64,000 bases of DNA from Denticeps clupeoides (Eukaryota > Chordata > Actinopteri > Clupeiformes > Denticipitidae), in NCBI RefSeq assembly GCF_900700375.1, contig NW_021629852.1, positions 1 through 64,000 of the forward strand, written 5' to 3'. Numbering within the stretch: position 1 is the first letter of the stretch; every line of letters begins with the position of its first letter. The notes under the pieces are model-generated. The model did not search any database. It was not told the DNA's origin and saw nothing but the letters and a program-made list of their open reading frames with translations. Positions 1 to 11,129 of this stretch are shown one piece after another. The position numbers were made by a program, and so were the translations under genes.

Positions 1-16
1 TGAAGGCAACACTTAC

Positions 17-2172
17 ATGTCCAGGTTCTGTTTGGCCATTTCAATATCCCACTTGATCTCGGGGTCGATGTAGAAGTAGAGTTTCTTTGGCATCGGCAGA
101 GGAACGAGCGGTGCTCGGACCCGGTCCGGCTTCTTACTGAAACACACACAGGAACAGAAGAGTCATGATAATGTAGAAGCGCTACACTCCACTATCGAGT
201 GACGTTACCAGAACGTCCAGTACCAGAACTCCAGCAGGTGGGTGCAGCAGGGTGGCTATGGGTGGGCCCTCGGCCGTCGCTGCTCGTACAGGAGACCCCA
301 GGACCCGTCCTCCCCCACCACGAACTGGCAGACAGAAAGTGAAATGAACACTCACACAAACCTACGCATTACATCTACGATTGAGGGAGGGGCAAGCAAG
401 ACTGATTGGCTAGCGCCTTCACCTTCAGAAATTTAAATATAAAGAATTTGATTGGCAGGCGCTTGAAAAATTCAACTTCCTGAAAGAAGCGACGAGAGTG
501 ATGGACCCACAATTCATTTGTGAGGCGCAAAATTTCACACTGTCACTGTAATCATTTTAAACCAATTTAGTCTTAATTATTAATTTTAGCCAATTATTAT
601 CCAGCAGCAAGTCATGTGGTTCCACTCACTGCAGAGTTTTATCAAACCAGCGGTTCCCGCTGTTAGAGTAAGTCCCGCCCCCGTGCAGGATCTGAGCTGC
701 CATTCGACTGGAGTATCTGTCAGTCAGCAAAGAGCCAATGAGGGCAGAGAAGAGAAGATACACACAGAGAAAAGCACAAGCACAAAGACGTACTTGTCAT
801 CTGAAATCTCATGACAGGGGAGTCCAGGCACAGTGTGAACAGGCCCTTCTCAATCAGCCGCACCGACTCCTTATTGATCTTGTCTGGGGGAGAAGATCAG
901 GACCTGGAATTAAGGCTCCTGGGCAGTAGTGTTAATGACAAAACATCTTCCTCAATGAACCTTTGTGACATGACTACAGCGAAACAGAACGAGACGTAAA
1001 TGTCGGTCATGTGACAATAACTATAACAATATATAATAATATTGTTGACAAATAATACCAAGACTAAATAGTGTTACAAGACTAAAAGCTAAACTAAAAT
1101 GTACTGTATATTCACTAGGTTAAATAGAATTGACTTAATAAAAACTACAATTTTCATTGATTAGAGTAAAATGTCACCAGTTCTCATTGACGACAACTAG
1201 ACTAAAATAGTCTTGGAAAATTCTGATTAAAATCAGACTTTTATTGCCTGTGAAACTTCACTAGACTAAAACAGGCCCTCAGAAACATATACTGGACAGA
1301 AACACCTTATTAAAGAAGAGTTTACAATATATACGGTTCTCTGAAAGAACCAGATCATTTCTCAATAAACATGATTCTCAAAAAACAATTCATAAAGGGA
1401 AAAAAAGGCAAACCAAAAAATGTTAAGATGAGGGGACTGAAGAGGGACATGTCCAAAGTTGCCCCCAAATCAAACATGTCCCTTTGTCCTCCCAACTATT
1501 TTCCGAATCAGTTTGAACCAAGCTGTTCCCGAACAGAACCAGAGGAGAGCCGGTACCTCGCAGCAGCCGGTTGTACGCCTGGCCCCATGTGTGGCGGTGC
1601 TCGCTTGTCAGGATGCCCATGGGCTCCTTGTCCGTCTTCCATGACTGTGAGCGAATCCGCAGCAGCTGTCCGTGGATCTGGCTCTCCGTCAGAGGCGTTC
1701 CGTCACTGTTGTACACGTCCAGCTGAAAGAACTGAAGCAGAAGAATTGGAACTGAGTGCCTACCCCCCTGAAACCCGCGAGTCCGGGCCAGGCTTCCTGC
1801 TCACCTGGTAGTTGCGGACCACGGTGATGTGGGTGGGGCCGCGGCGTGAGCGCCCGTAGTGAGCCACGTAGTCATGCTTGGGGCCCGGGATCCGGCAGGA
1901 GGAGAAGAGCCGAGGGAACAGCTCCGCACAAAGCGGCTGTCCACGGATGTTCTCCACCGGTAGGCGCCCACTAGTGATTCCGGAATTTAAGGAGAACAGT
2001 ATATTAATTCTGCATGAAAATGCTGGTTTTTAGAAGCTGCCAGGAAACTTACCGCTCCACTCGGTATTTGAAGTCCAGTACTCCAGCAATCAGCTTAGAT
2101 GCAAACCTGAATTAAAAAAAAAAAAACAACCCATTTAATAATTCATTAGGCCACAGGGATTACAAATCATTA

Positions 2173-2206
<34 letters not shown>

Positions 2207-3589
2207 AGAACATGCACAAGATAAAGATGAAGATCCTGTTCGGCTGGCTCCTGTCTCTTCCACACCTGGCACCCCAAACAGCAGAGGGCAGCATAAAGAC
2301 TCGTCTACTACCGAACGCGTTGGAACTACTCATCATTCCAGAATTTGAAATATTCCCACTGACGTGAATATGAGATTTGTGTGCGTGTAAAATAAACAAA
2401 GTGAGCTGTGTGTGCGCAGGCCAGTCACACGCCGAGCCACGCCTGGTCTGAAACTCACACCAGCTGCCCCCTCCAGTCGCTGTAGTCCCGGCGCGGGAGC
2501 GAGATGGCTGGGTTCGAGTGCACGGCCAGCGGCAGGCGGCTCTCCAGATATGCCCACTGAACCCACCAGTCTGTGATCTGGACAGTGGGGAGGAAAAAAA
2601 AAGCTGTTCCCTTAACAGGACCGGAGTTTTGTTTACAGGGGATCTGACAGGGAAAGACCAATAAATACGAAATAAGAGCAACAGCATCACTAGTCTGGCC
2701 AGACAGTTCATTTCCACACCCAGTAGGGAGATGGGTGGGGGCCGGGTGGGTAGACAGGTGGGGGGCCGAGTCAGTAGAAAAGTAGAAAGGTAGGGGTCAG
2801 GTGGGTAGAAAAGTAGAAAGGTAGGGGCTGGGTGGGTAGAAAAGTAGAAAGGTAGGGGCTGGGTGGGTAGAAAATTAGAAAGGTAGGGGTCGGGTGGGTA
2901 GAAAATTAGAAAGGTAGGGGTCGGGTGGGTAGAAAAGTAGAAAGGTAGGGGCTGGGTGGGTAGAAAAGTAGAAAGGTAGGGCTGGGTGGGTAGAAAATTA
3001 GAAAGGTAGGGGGGGTAGAAAAGTAGAAAGGTAGGGGTCGGGTGGGAAGAAAAGTAGAAAGGTAGGGGCTGGGTGGGTAGAAAAGTAGAAAGGTAGGGGC
3101 TGGGTGGGTAGAAAATTAGAAAGGTAGGGGTCGGGTGGGTAGAAAAGTAGAAAGGTAGGGGCTGGTGGGTAACCGGTGGGGTACGGGGTGGGTAGAAGGG
3201 TGAGAAGACTGGTCGGTGGCCAGGTGAAGTTACGTACCCAGTTGTGGGAGTGTCTGGCCCTCTTCTCCAGCTCCTGCTGCAGCTTCTCCCCCAGGCCGCC
3301 ACCCTGCCCGAACTTCTGCACCATCTTCCGCGTGTGGTCCAGCTCGTCCTGCGGCAGCAGCGGCTCCAGGGCGCGCAGGTACCTGCCCAGCGTCTGGGTC
3401 AACGGTGGTACCGGCTGGGGCGGCGCGGAGGAGTGGGGACGGGCGGGTCCGAGGACGGCCTGCGGGTCAGAGCAAATACAATTTCATTATTACTCCCACG
3501 AACGAGCGGCGAGTAAAACAACAACAGCAATAACTTCTTCTTCTTCTTACCCGACACACGAAAGATGGCCGCAATTTCCTCGTTATCAT
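17..3589 (-). CDS. crat: carnitine O-acetyltransferase (5' two-thirds, continues off left edge)
   Basis: Transfers acetyl groups between acetyl-CoA and carnitine, in mitochondria and peroxisomes. Exons on the minus strand: 3551-3589, 3238-3459, 2459-2577, 2053-2106, 1805-1970, 1557-1731, 794-883, 630-716, 224-324, 17-136. The start at 3589 gives a basic leader (MITRKLRPSFVCR) like a mitochondrial presequence, followed by PVPPLTQTLGRYL, matching the human PVPPLQQSL region. Other family blocks are SSCRIPGPKHDYV, THITVVRNYQFFQLDVYNSDG and DKEPMGILTSEHRHTWGQAYN. The catalytic-histidine region (YE-H-A-x-A-E-G-P-P in the family) lies in exon 224-324. All phases fit down to 1557. Below that, frames need one-base shifts: in 794-883, at the 630/324 junction, and twice in 224-324. 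Either the assembly has indels here or the gene is damaged. Identity is secure by eye; CROT fits less well. Confidence 0.93.
2177..2204. repeat. (GT)n microsatellite in crat intron 3
   Basis: Uninterrupted GT dinucleotide run of about 14 units, between the exons ending at 2459 and starting at 2106. Confidence 0.95.
2773..3173. repeat. minisatellite, about 31-bp unit, about 13 copies
   Basis: Tandem array in crat intron 2. Each unit contains GTAGAAAAGTAGAAAGGTAG followed by a G-rich GGGxTGGGTGG stretch. The plus strand is almost purely G/A plus T, so the two strands differ strongly in purine content. Units vary by a few substitutions (AAAAGT/AAAATT, GTCG/GCTG). A 380-codon frame across it on the minus strand is a by-product of the repeat. 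Confidence 0.95.
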
Positions 3590-4127
3590 CGTCAAAAAGT
3601 CAGAAGTTCTCAGCAGACATCAGTTCCGTTCTCCAGTTCCAGTTCTCTCTTCTAAACTCTCCTTGTTCTTCCGCAGCGAGTTTAAATTGGCTTTGTGGAC
3701 ATGGCACAAGCAGCGTAGGGCGGGCTGCTGATGCTGCGTGATTTTCCGCACGGAGGAGGAAACTCGCGGGGAAAAGGGGCAACACGGCGATCAACACGTG
3801 TCAGAAGTTTCCTTCACTGGCTGAAGTAAAGCCTTGATTAAACGCGCACGTAGAAAATTCTGCTGGTGGCGCCGTGTGCTGTCAAGCGGTCATAAAGGTA
3901 ACTCCATGCTACCGTAGATCTACAAAACACGTTTAGTTCCACACTCCCCGGTGAGTCTCGTTTAATCACTCAGGGACGCAGTAATCCTGAAAAATAATAC
4001 AAGATGTTGTCCATTAGGGTTCATCGCTTTACTTTATTACGGTAATTCCGTTTGATCTGTGATTCACGCTCCACCCGCCGGGTGTCAGTGTGGGACAAAA
4101 GGAGACACTATACACAGACGACAACTT
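3590..4127. other. crat 5' flank / gap between crat and ppp1r18
   Basis: Holds the crat promoter and 5' UTR (just above 3589) and the region beyond the ppp1r18 poly(A) site. An open frame at 3600-3797 on the minus strand resembles no protein I know and is probably 5' UTR. No repeat was recognised. Confidence 0.5.
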
Positions 4128-4133
4128 TTTATT
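4128..4133 (-). terminator. candidate poly(A) signal of ppp1r18
   Basis: AATAAA on the minus strand about 770 nt past the ppp1r18 stop codon. It is the clearest such hexamer before crat begins. Other AT-rich hexamers nearby cannot be excluded. Confidence 0.45.
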
Positions 4134-4905
4134 TACATTCGTCATTTGAAGCCAGCTTCTTCAACCACAATATAAAACAAATATATATATTTATTTCAAT
4201 ATACAAAGTATTTATAAGGTAGGAAAGGGAGCTGAAATTCTTCACACTTCAGTATTTCAGAAACACCTGCTAATGTGTCTCGTTACATTCACTTATTTGA
4301 TTTATTTCTACATTTGAACATGACTATTCAACGGACACAACTATCTTATACTTAAAAATGAGCTGGAAGATAATCACGACAATGATAAATACTTTTGCAC
4401 ATGTACCATGGCAGTGAATGAGGTGAGGAAAAACTGGAGCATTTCCACACCCCAAAAAGATCTCACAAGTGAAATGCTCCATTTTTTCCCCTCATAAAAT
4501 CAAGACTTACTACATTATTTCAAAGCAAATTTTCCACACACAGTTGAAATGTGAATCAAACGTGAATCATGGACACAGTTATGGAGCTACACGTGGCTAT
4601 GTTTCGACTGAAAGCCTAAATCCTGCTGACTTGACTGGTGAGCTGGTGGACATCTAGTGTCGACACGACTCATCTGTAAAAAAAAAAGAACACAGTTTAA
4701 TATAAATCCTCCCCATCACTGCTCGCCCCATCACAGTTTGCACTATAGTTACCTATAAAGGCTCATGTAGTACTGCTAGTTTACATTTACATTATGTAAA
4801 CAGCATAATTACACATTCATATGTTATAGTTGTCATTGTAAAAAGGACTGATGCAGTGACGAGTGAAAAGTGGATATGAAATGTGCATGTTGCACTGACC
4901 CACTC

Positions 4906-7900
4906 TCAGGACACGGGCCGCTTTAGCCCCACATTCCCGGCACCGGACACGAACCGTCCTTTCTCTTCCTCCTCCTCCTCCTCATCCTCCTCGTCCTCCT
5001 GCCCCTGTGCCCTCTCCTCCCCCCCGCTCTCGGCTCCCAGGAGAGGGGAACAGGGGAGGAAGGCCAGCAGCGAGCTCTCGGACGGGTACTCACACACCCG
5101 CTCCAGCCGAGTCTCGTCGAAACACACCTTCACCTGGAAACGACACTCATGATCAAATGGGCTGGAACAAAAACAGGCCTGTCTAAACGGACACAGGAAC
5201 ACAGTAATACCCTGGCCCAGGGGTGGCTGGGCGAATCAAGCCGAGGCACACAGGGCTAATCCCCCTGACCGCGGCGATTAACTGAGGGCAGCGCAGCGGG
5301 GGACCACAGAAACTGAGGGAAGAAGAAGCAGGGGACGAGGAACAGAAGTGTCCCCTTCCCCCCACAGATCACTGATCCAGCAGGACGGGCAACGTCAGAG
5401 CTAGTGGAGCTCCGAGATGTGAGCGACAGGTGGCCACCAGAACATCCCCAGCCACATAAAGCAGAATTCTAATGTGAGACGGTAATCCTACAGGTTCCCT
5501 CTTTAAATGTAATTAGTTTCCTGGGTGTCAGGAAGGTCAAAGTGGTACGGCTACTATAGATCTGTGATCGTGATTATAAGATTCGGTTAGAAAAAAGTAA
5601 AGGTCCTAATTGAGGTTAAGATAGAACAAAACTACCCGTTGATCGGAGCATGTTGCAGTGGCTTAAGTTCCCTGATCAGAGGAAGTTTGCTGAGCTGCAT
5701 GAGGAAGTGGCTGCACCAGTGTCAGCAAGTCACTCGAGAGCCTGCTGAGGAAGAAAATCTTCTCTCTCTCATTTTGCCTTTTTTGTCGAAGGTCCAGATG
5801 GACACCTCGAGAGACACTCAGCCCACTACCTGCCGCCTAATGTTCTAATAAAGGGGAGCCGTTGTTTATGCATTTCTGAATGAACTGAAACTGAATTGAA
5901 TCTTAACCTTCTAGTTGAAAGTTCTAGTTTTGCTACTTGGAACGTACTATTCTAAACCACAAATGCCACGCCTCTCCCAGTAACTTAAGTTCTATCCAGT
6001 TTTTGGCAGAACTACTTTAGTCCATATTTGGACTGTCAGCACACCTCAACACAGTTCTGGCTTTTACCAGACGCCACTGTCCTTTTTTTCTGGAAATCCA
6101 CTAAGTGGCTCAGGGACAAAATGTCCTTTTTAAAGCTAGAGAAGGTGAGCAGTAAATCTGTCTTATATATCCGTTGTCATATCTAACATGCACCTTAGAT
6201 TCCATGTGTTACACTGTGCTGTCGTCACGTCCTGTTTCTCATTGCTGGCCTATTTGTACGCACTGAAACAACAGTGTCCTGTCCAAACATCTCCACACGT
6301 TTTTCACCGACGGTGCAGCAACATGTGATACTTCTGTAATGAGGATGGTGGTGGTGATGGGGGGGTGGAGGGCGGGGCGGGTGCGTTACTTGTGGCTTCC
6401 TGTCTGTCTGGCAGACGCCGCGACTGGTTCTTCATCTCTGAATAATCTCTGTGCCAAGCCTAGAATCTCTGCTTGCATGAGTACAGCTTCTGCCTCAAAA
6501 CATCACTGGTTAGGTTAGTTAGTTATTGGTTAGTTAACCCCGCAAGCAGAGCTAATTTACCCGTGAATTACTATAAGAAAGCGATCGGAAATGCGAGTAG
6601 GACGCGTCTGGTAAAAGCTCCAGAAAACTGGGCCACGCGCTGTTCTCCCGACTCACCCCTCTGTGTGCTGCACCCCTGTTTTTGAGCAGGCAGGACTTCT
6701 CCAGTCTCTGGTAGCCGCCGATCACCTCGATCTCCTCCGCCGTGGGGTACCGCTTCTTGCCCCCCTCGCCCGGTGCCGCGCCGGCGGGCGCCTGGACCCT
6801 GGCGGGCCCCGAGGCCGGCGCTGATGCTCCTGCCGCTTTCTTCGGGGTGATCGTGATGGTGGTGCCCCTCTTGCCGGCCACTGATGAAGCGCTCCTGATA
6901 GAAAACAGCGGCGGGGACGGGGACGGGGAGTGGGAGGGTGGAGGGGAGGATGGGGAGGGTGCCGGAGCAGGGGGAACCCCGCGGTCAAGATGTTTTTTGG
7001 GGCCCGGTGGTAACAGGCCGCTTCTGGGGCTGACGGTGAATGACTTCGCCTGGTTCTGCTTGGGCTGGGATTTGGGGAAGCGCAGCTGGGACGGAGGGCC
7101 TCTTGGACCCGCTGGTGTAGTCTGCTCCTTCACCTGGACCCCTCTGGCCTGGGGGTGGTGACCCCTCGCACCTTCCTTTTCTCTTTGGAGGTCAGGCTTC
7201 TGCGTTGAGTGCTCCGCCTCTCTGTCGGCGTGCGGCGGCCACGGGACTTCCTGGTCTCCGAGCTGCAGCTGCTCCACCTGCCGCTGCACAAATGCCTCCT
7301 CAGCCCGCGAGACCTTCTCGCTCAGGGGTTCGGCGGGCCACGGACGCTCCTGGGTTTCACCCTGCGTTCCCGTCGTGCTGGTCTCCTTGGAGGCCACCTG
7401 GTGGAAAGGTTGCACCCTGTCACCGATGCAGACGGCAGTCCTCAAGCCCACTGTCTTCAGGTTGTAGATCCGACTCATGGCAGCCAGAGAGAGAGGGAGT
7501 GGTGGGGAAGACGAGGGAGAGCTGGCGGGTGAAGGAGATCTTGAGGACGGAGCGAGGTACGCTTCCTCCGCCAACTTGTCCCCCTCCTTGTCTTCTCCTC
7601 CACCTCCTGGACTCCTGTCGGTCAGCAACGGTCGTCTCCGAGCTACATGTTGCTTGGGTTCCTCCTCGTCTCGGTCTATTGTGCGGAGACCGGAAAAAGC
7701 TGCTGCAACTGCACTGGCACGATCTTCCTCGTCTACGGAGGGTGACTGCGAGACCGACAGAGGAACAGGAAGTTGAGGGCTGAGGCTCGACGTGGTTGCT
7801 TCCTGTGTGACGTCAGTCAGATGCGCAGGTTCTTCCTGTCTCCGGTCCCTCTCTGCTCTCAGCTCTCGATCCATCACTGCAGCGGCCCACTTGTCCTCCT

Positions 7901-10346
7901 CGTCCTTTCTCCTTCTCCGCCTCCCCTCTTCCTTCTCATCGTCCTTCCCTTCACTTTCTCCCCTTTCACCTTCATCCCCATCTGGGTTGGAACATCTCTG
8001 CCTCTCCATCTCCCTCTGACGGATTCTCTCACGCAGCGACTCAATGCGGGTCAGAGGACGGCCGGCCCTCCAGCTCTCCCTTCGTTCCACACCTCCAGTT
8101 GCTTCACTTGTCCTCTCCGACGAATAGTCCACACCATAGAACACGTTCCTGGGTATGTGTACATCACCTTCAGCCAGCGACTGACCTGACCACGCAGAGT
8201 GCTTTGGGGACTTCGGAATGACTGGATGTTCTTCGCGGTTACGTTCTGGGTGGCTGTCATGGTGGGTGTGCATCATGCCTTCTGATTCACCTTCAATGTG
8301 CTGGGCTTCACTGTTCTCTTCAACATCCGTGTCACGTGTGACATCTGCATCCACATACATGCACGCCTGAGTGGCTCTCCAGAGCTCTTGCTGCATTGCT
8401 TGTTCTCTTCTTTGTCCCGTCTTACAGATCAGCTCTTCTGTATTTTTTGAGAAGACACTCTGGCTTGAAGGGAGTCCTGATGAAGACAGTCTTCTGGAGG
8501 GACAGCTTGTTTCTTTCGTTTCCTCTATCCTTACCTGGATTTGCCTCTCCCACTGTATGACCCTGTCTCTATTGATGTCCCTCTCTGATAATTCATCCAT
8601 CTCATGCCCAACCTCTGCCACCCTTTCTGCCTGGTCTGTCTCTCTATCCTCCTCTCTGTATTGTGTCGTCTCCACCTCGATCGATTTTTCTCTGGCTTCC
8701 TGTCTTATGTGGACCCTACGGGCGAAAGCGATGCCCTCGATACTTTTAATAGATGCCATGGTGAAGCCCTCGTCTGGTTCCACCTTCATGATCCACCCAG
8801 CGTATCCCCCACCGTGCGGCTCAGATGTTTCTGAAGCCTCCACGTCATCCTCCAACTCCCTTCCAACAGTCATCTCCACCTCAGTGGGTTTCTCTTGTTT
8901 CGCTGCTTGCTTCTCCTCGTACCGCCATCTCTGAAGCACTTTGGGCTTGTTGTCCCTCTCTGGCTCATCTCCAGTGAGCCGGGGCCTGGTGGGGACCCTC
9001 CTCTCAGAGTACGTTCTCTCTATCACCCTCCGTTCGTTTTCCCCTTCCTCCAGTTGGCCGTTTTTCCTGCCCGAAATGACCCGGTCAGAAAAGCTGAAGG
9101 ATCGCTTGGGCACCCCCCTGGCCATCACTTCCTCCTCCCTCGCCGCCCTTCGCCCACAGAGGTCATCACTGTCCCCAAAACTGGCCCGCCCTCTGCCTAG
9201 CCGGACGAAGCAGTCGATGCTCTTGGATCTGGACGGGGGTTTGGGATGCTCCCCAAATTTGCTGAGAAGCTGGCTCACCCGGCCTCCTCCGCCGCTGCTA
9301 CACTCTTTCTCTGCTTTATGGCCGATCCCCTGTGTCCTGGGCGGGACCCCTGACTCTTTCACGCCTACAACGTCTCTCTTCTTCTCGGGATCCCCCATCC
9401 CCCATCCCCCATCTTTTTCCTTGTCCCACCCCGACTCAAACGTGCTCTCCCTTGAGCTTCTCCGCTCATGTCCTTGCTTCTCCTCTCCCTCCTTCGAAGA
9501 AGCTGTGATTCTGTCATCTGTTCCGGGCTTAATGATTAGCACCTCAGTTGCTCTGATCTCTGTCACACTCCCTCTGCTTGCCAAGATCTCCTTCAGATCC
9601 ATCCTCATCCCTCTTTTCTCCCCCACCTCCTGCCTCTCCTCGTTCTCCCGCTCCCCGCCCCTCTGACGGTTCTCTTCTCTCTCATGGTCCTTCCTGTCCT
9701 TCTCAATGATGATAATATTATCTGCCCTGATCGTGCGCAGGCCTGGGTAAAGGTTCTCTGCGTCCTTGTCTGCTTTTCTTGCTCTTGCTGCTTCCCTTTC
9801 CCATTCTTTCTCCTTCGCTGATTCCCTGCATGAATCTCTTCTGTCTCTGTATCTTTCATCCTTTGGAGCGATGTCCCTTCCTCTGTGGACACCACCCTCG
9901 TTCTCCTGCTCGTCCCCCTTTTCAAGACCCCCCTCTCCACCTTTCTCCACCTCCTTCCCTCTCCTCCATCCACACTGAAAGCGCATGAATGGGTTCTGAC
10001 AGATGGGGCCTATAGTTTCAGTGGAAACTCGGCTGTACTTCTTGAGGGGGTCCGTGGTAAACCGAGGCCGCTCTGCTTCCAGCCTGAGTGTGGGCTCTCC
10101 CCCCGGCGGGCCAGGGGACAGGTTCTCTGCCAGGCCGTCGTCCACGCCGTGTAATCCCCCCTCCCGGTCCTTCTCTCCAGCGCCCTCCTGCTTTGCCTTC
10201 CTGCGCTGGATGATCCCTCGCTTCCAGGCGGGCATGCTGGCCAGCCTCTCCTCTTCTTCCTTTTCCCTTCTCTCGCGTTCCTCCTCCTCTCTCCTCTTGC
10301 GCTCCAGCAGCAGTTGCTTCCATTCCGGCAGCGAGGAAACAGACAT
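4906..10346 (-). CDS. ppp1r18: phostensin (protein phosphatase 1 regulatory subunit 18)
   Basis: Actin-filament-binding scaffold that targets protein phosphatase 1. Two coding exons: 6657-10346 and 4906-5133, phase 0, predicted 1305 aa. The start at 10346 gives MSVSSLPEWKQLLLERKR, aligning with human MATIPDWKLQLLARRR; the frame opens further upstream but crosses the acceptor at 10381. Conserved parts: MPAWKRGIIQRRKAK near the N-terminus, TIGPICQNPFMRF, and KKRYPTAEEIEVIGGYQRLE near the end of the large exon. The last exon opens with VKVCF, a KVxF-type PP1 docking motif where human has LKISF, then EYPSESSLL and an acidic run. The middle is low-complexity, rich in E, R and K, and about twice the human length. 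Taperin is a paralogue; the neighbouring nrm gene favours ppp1r18. The last few residues differ from human. Confidence 0.92.
5134..6656 (-). other. ppp1r18 intron between the two coding exons
   Basis: 1.5 kb with canonical ends: donor GTGAGT at 6651-6656 and acceptor AG at 5134-5135 (minus strand). It contains several short open frames without recognisable similarity and a G-rich patch near 6345-6390. No transposable element was recognised. Confidence 0.7.
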
Positions 10347-10380
10347 CACGCCAGGGACGAGTGGCCAGCCCGTCAGATTC

Positions 10381-10830
10381 CTGTAAATAATTATCATTAC
10401 ACTTCTATAGAATGTTTTAATGAGGTTACTAAATACAACTGCATTTGTTTAAAAGATCATATTACATTTAATTAAGTATCCTTACATTTGTGCATAATGC
10501 ATCCTTCCATTGTGCTATATATAGGTTTAAAGATTTTTAAAAGTTCACAGGTCATGCATGCATCATGAAGACAATAAAACAAAAAAATGTTTGTTCTGCT
10601 TTGTATATGGCACAGCAAGGCCGTGACATTCGTCGCTAGATAAAGTAATATGTCGTTACCTGGCGAGCGTGTCAGACGAGCCTGTGCGCGGCCGGACTCG
10701 GCGTCGCCGCGCCTGCGGCCCCGGAAACGCGCTCCATCGGTAGTAAATATTCCCGGCCGCGCTAATCCGATAATTACATTAAACTCCTGCGGGGGGGGGT
10801 TAGTGGCGCCACCATATTGGCCGTCCTAAG
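10381..10830 (-). promoter_or_regulatory. ppp1r18 5' intron and CpG-rich presumptive first exon/promoter
   Basis: A canonical acceptor ends at 10381 just upstream of the start codon, so a non-coding first exon must lie further up. The CpG-dense block at about 10660-10760 is the natural candidate. Its exact edges cannot be set from sequence. Confidence 0.45.
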
Positions 10831-10926
10831 AAAAGGCGCCTAAATTAAGACGCTCGTCTGCCGCGCAACATGCAAGCGTTAATAATGCACGACACGAAGT
10901 AACGACGAGTACAAGAAGAGCAGCAG

Positions 10927-10932
10927 TTTATT
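10927..10932 (-). terminator. candidate poly(A) signal of nrm
   Basis: AATAAA on the minus strand about 200 nt past the nrm stop codon at 11130-11132. Confidence 0.6.
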
Positions 10933-11129
10933 GAGTCTCGCCGCTTTCAGCGACATTTTCCAGCGTTTCAGAGTCAGTTTGCACATCAGTAGAAAAGACC
11001 AAGAATAAAATGTAGGCATTGCATCGTTTTTTTTTTTTTAAGTCACACAAACAGGACAATGAAGCATTTCTCCCTGGACACCGGGCTCGTTGTGAAAGTG
11101 TAAAACGCCGTGCAGGGACCGGTCCGGAC

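Noticed and set aside
2160-3302. 380-codon open frame, minus strand
   Set aside because: It runs through the minisatellite and a GT microsatellite and across a crat exon in the wrong frame. Its repeating PTFLLFYPPDPYL text is a translation of the repeat.
7205-9666. Long plus-strand frames opposite ppp1r18
   Set aside because: They are antisense shadows of the compositionally biased 3.7-kb coding exon, with serine/leucine/proline runs mirroring its acidic and basic codons.
10347-10397. Upstream extension of the ppp1r18 frame (MIIIYRNLTGWPLVPG)
   Set aside because: A splice acceptor lies at 10381-10382, so the first codons are intronic; the ATG at 10346 matches the family N-terminus.
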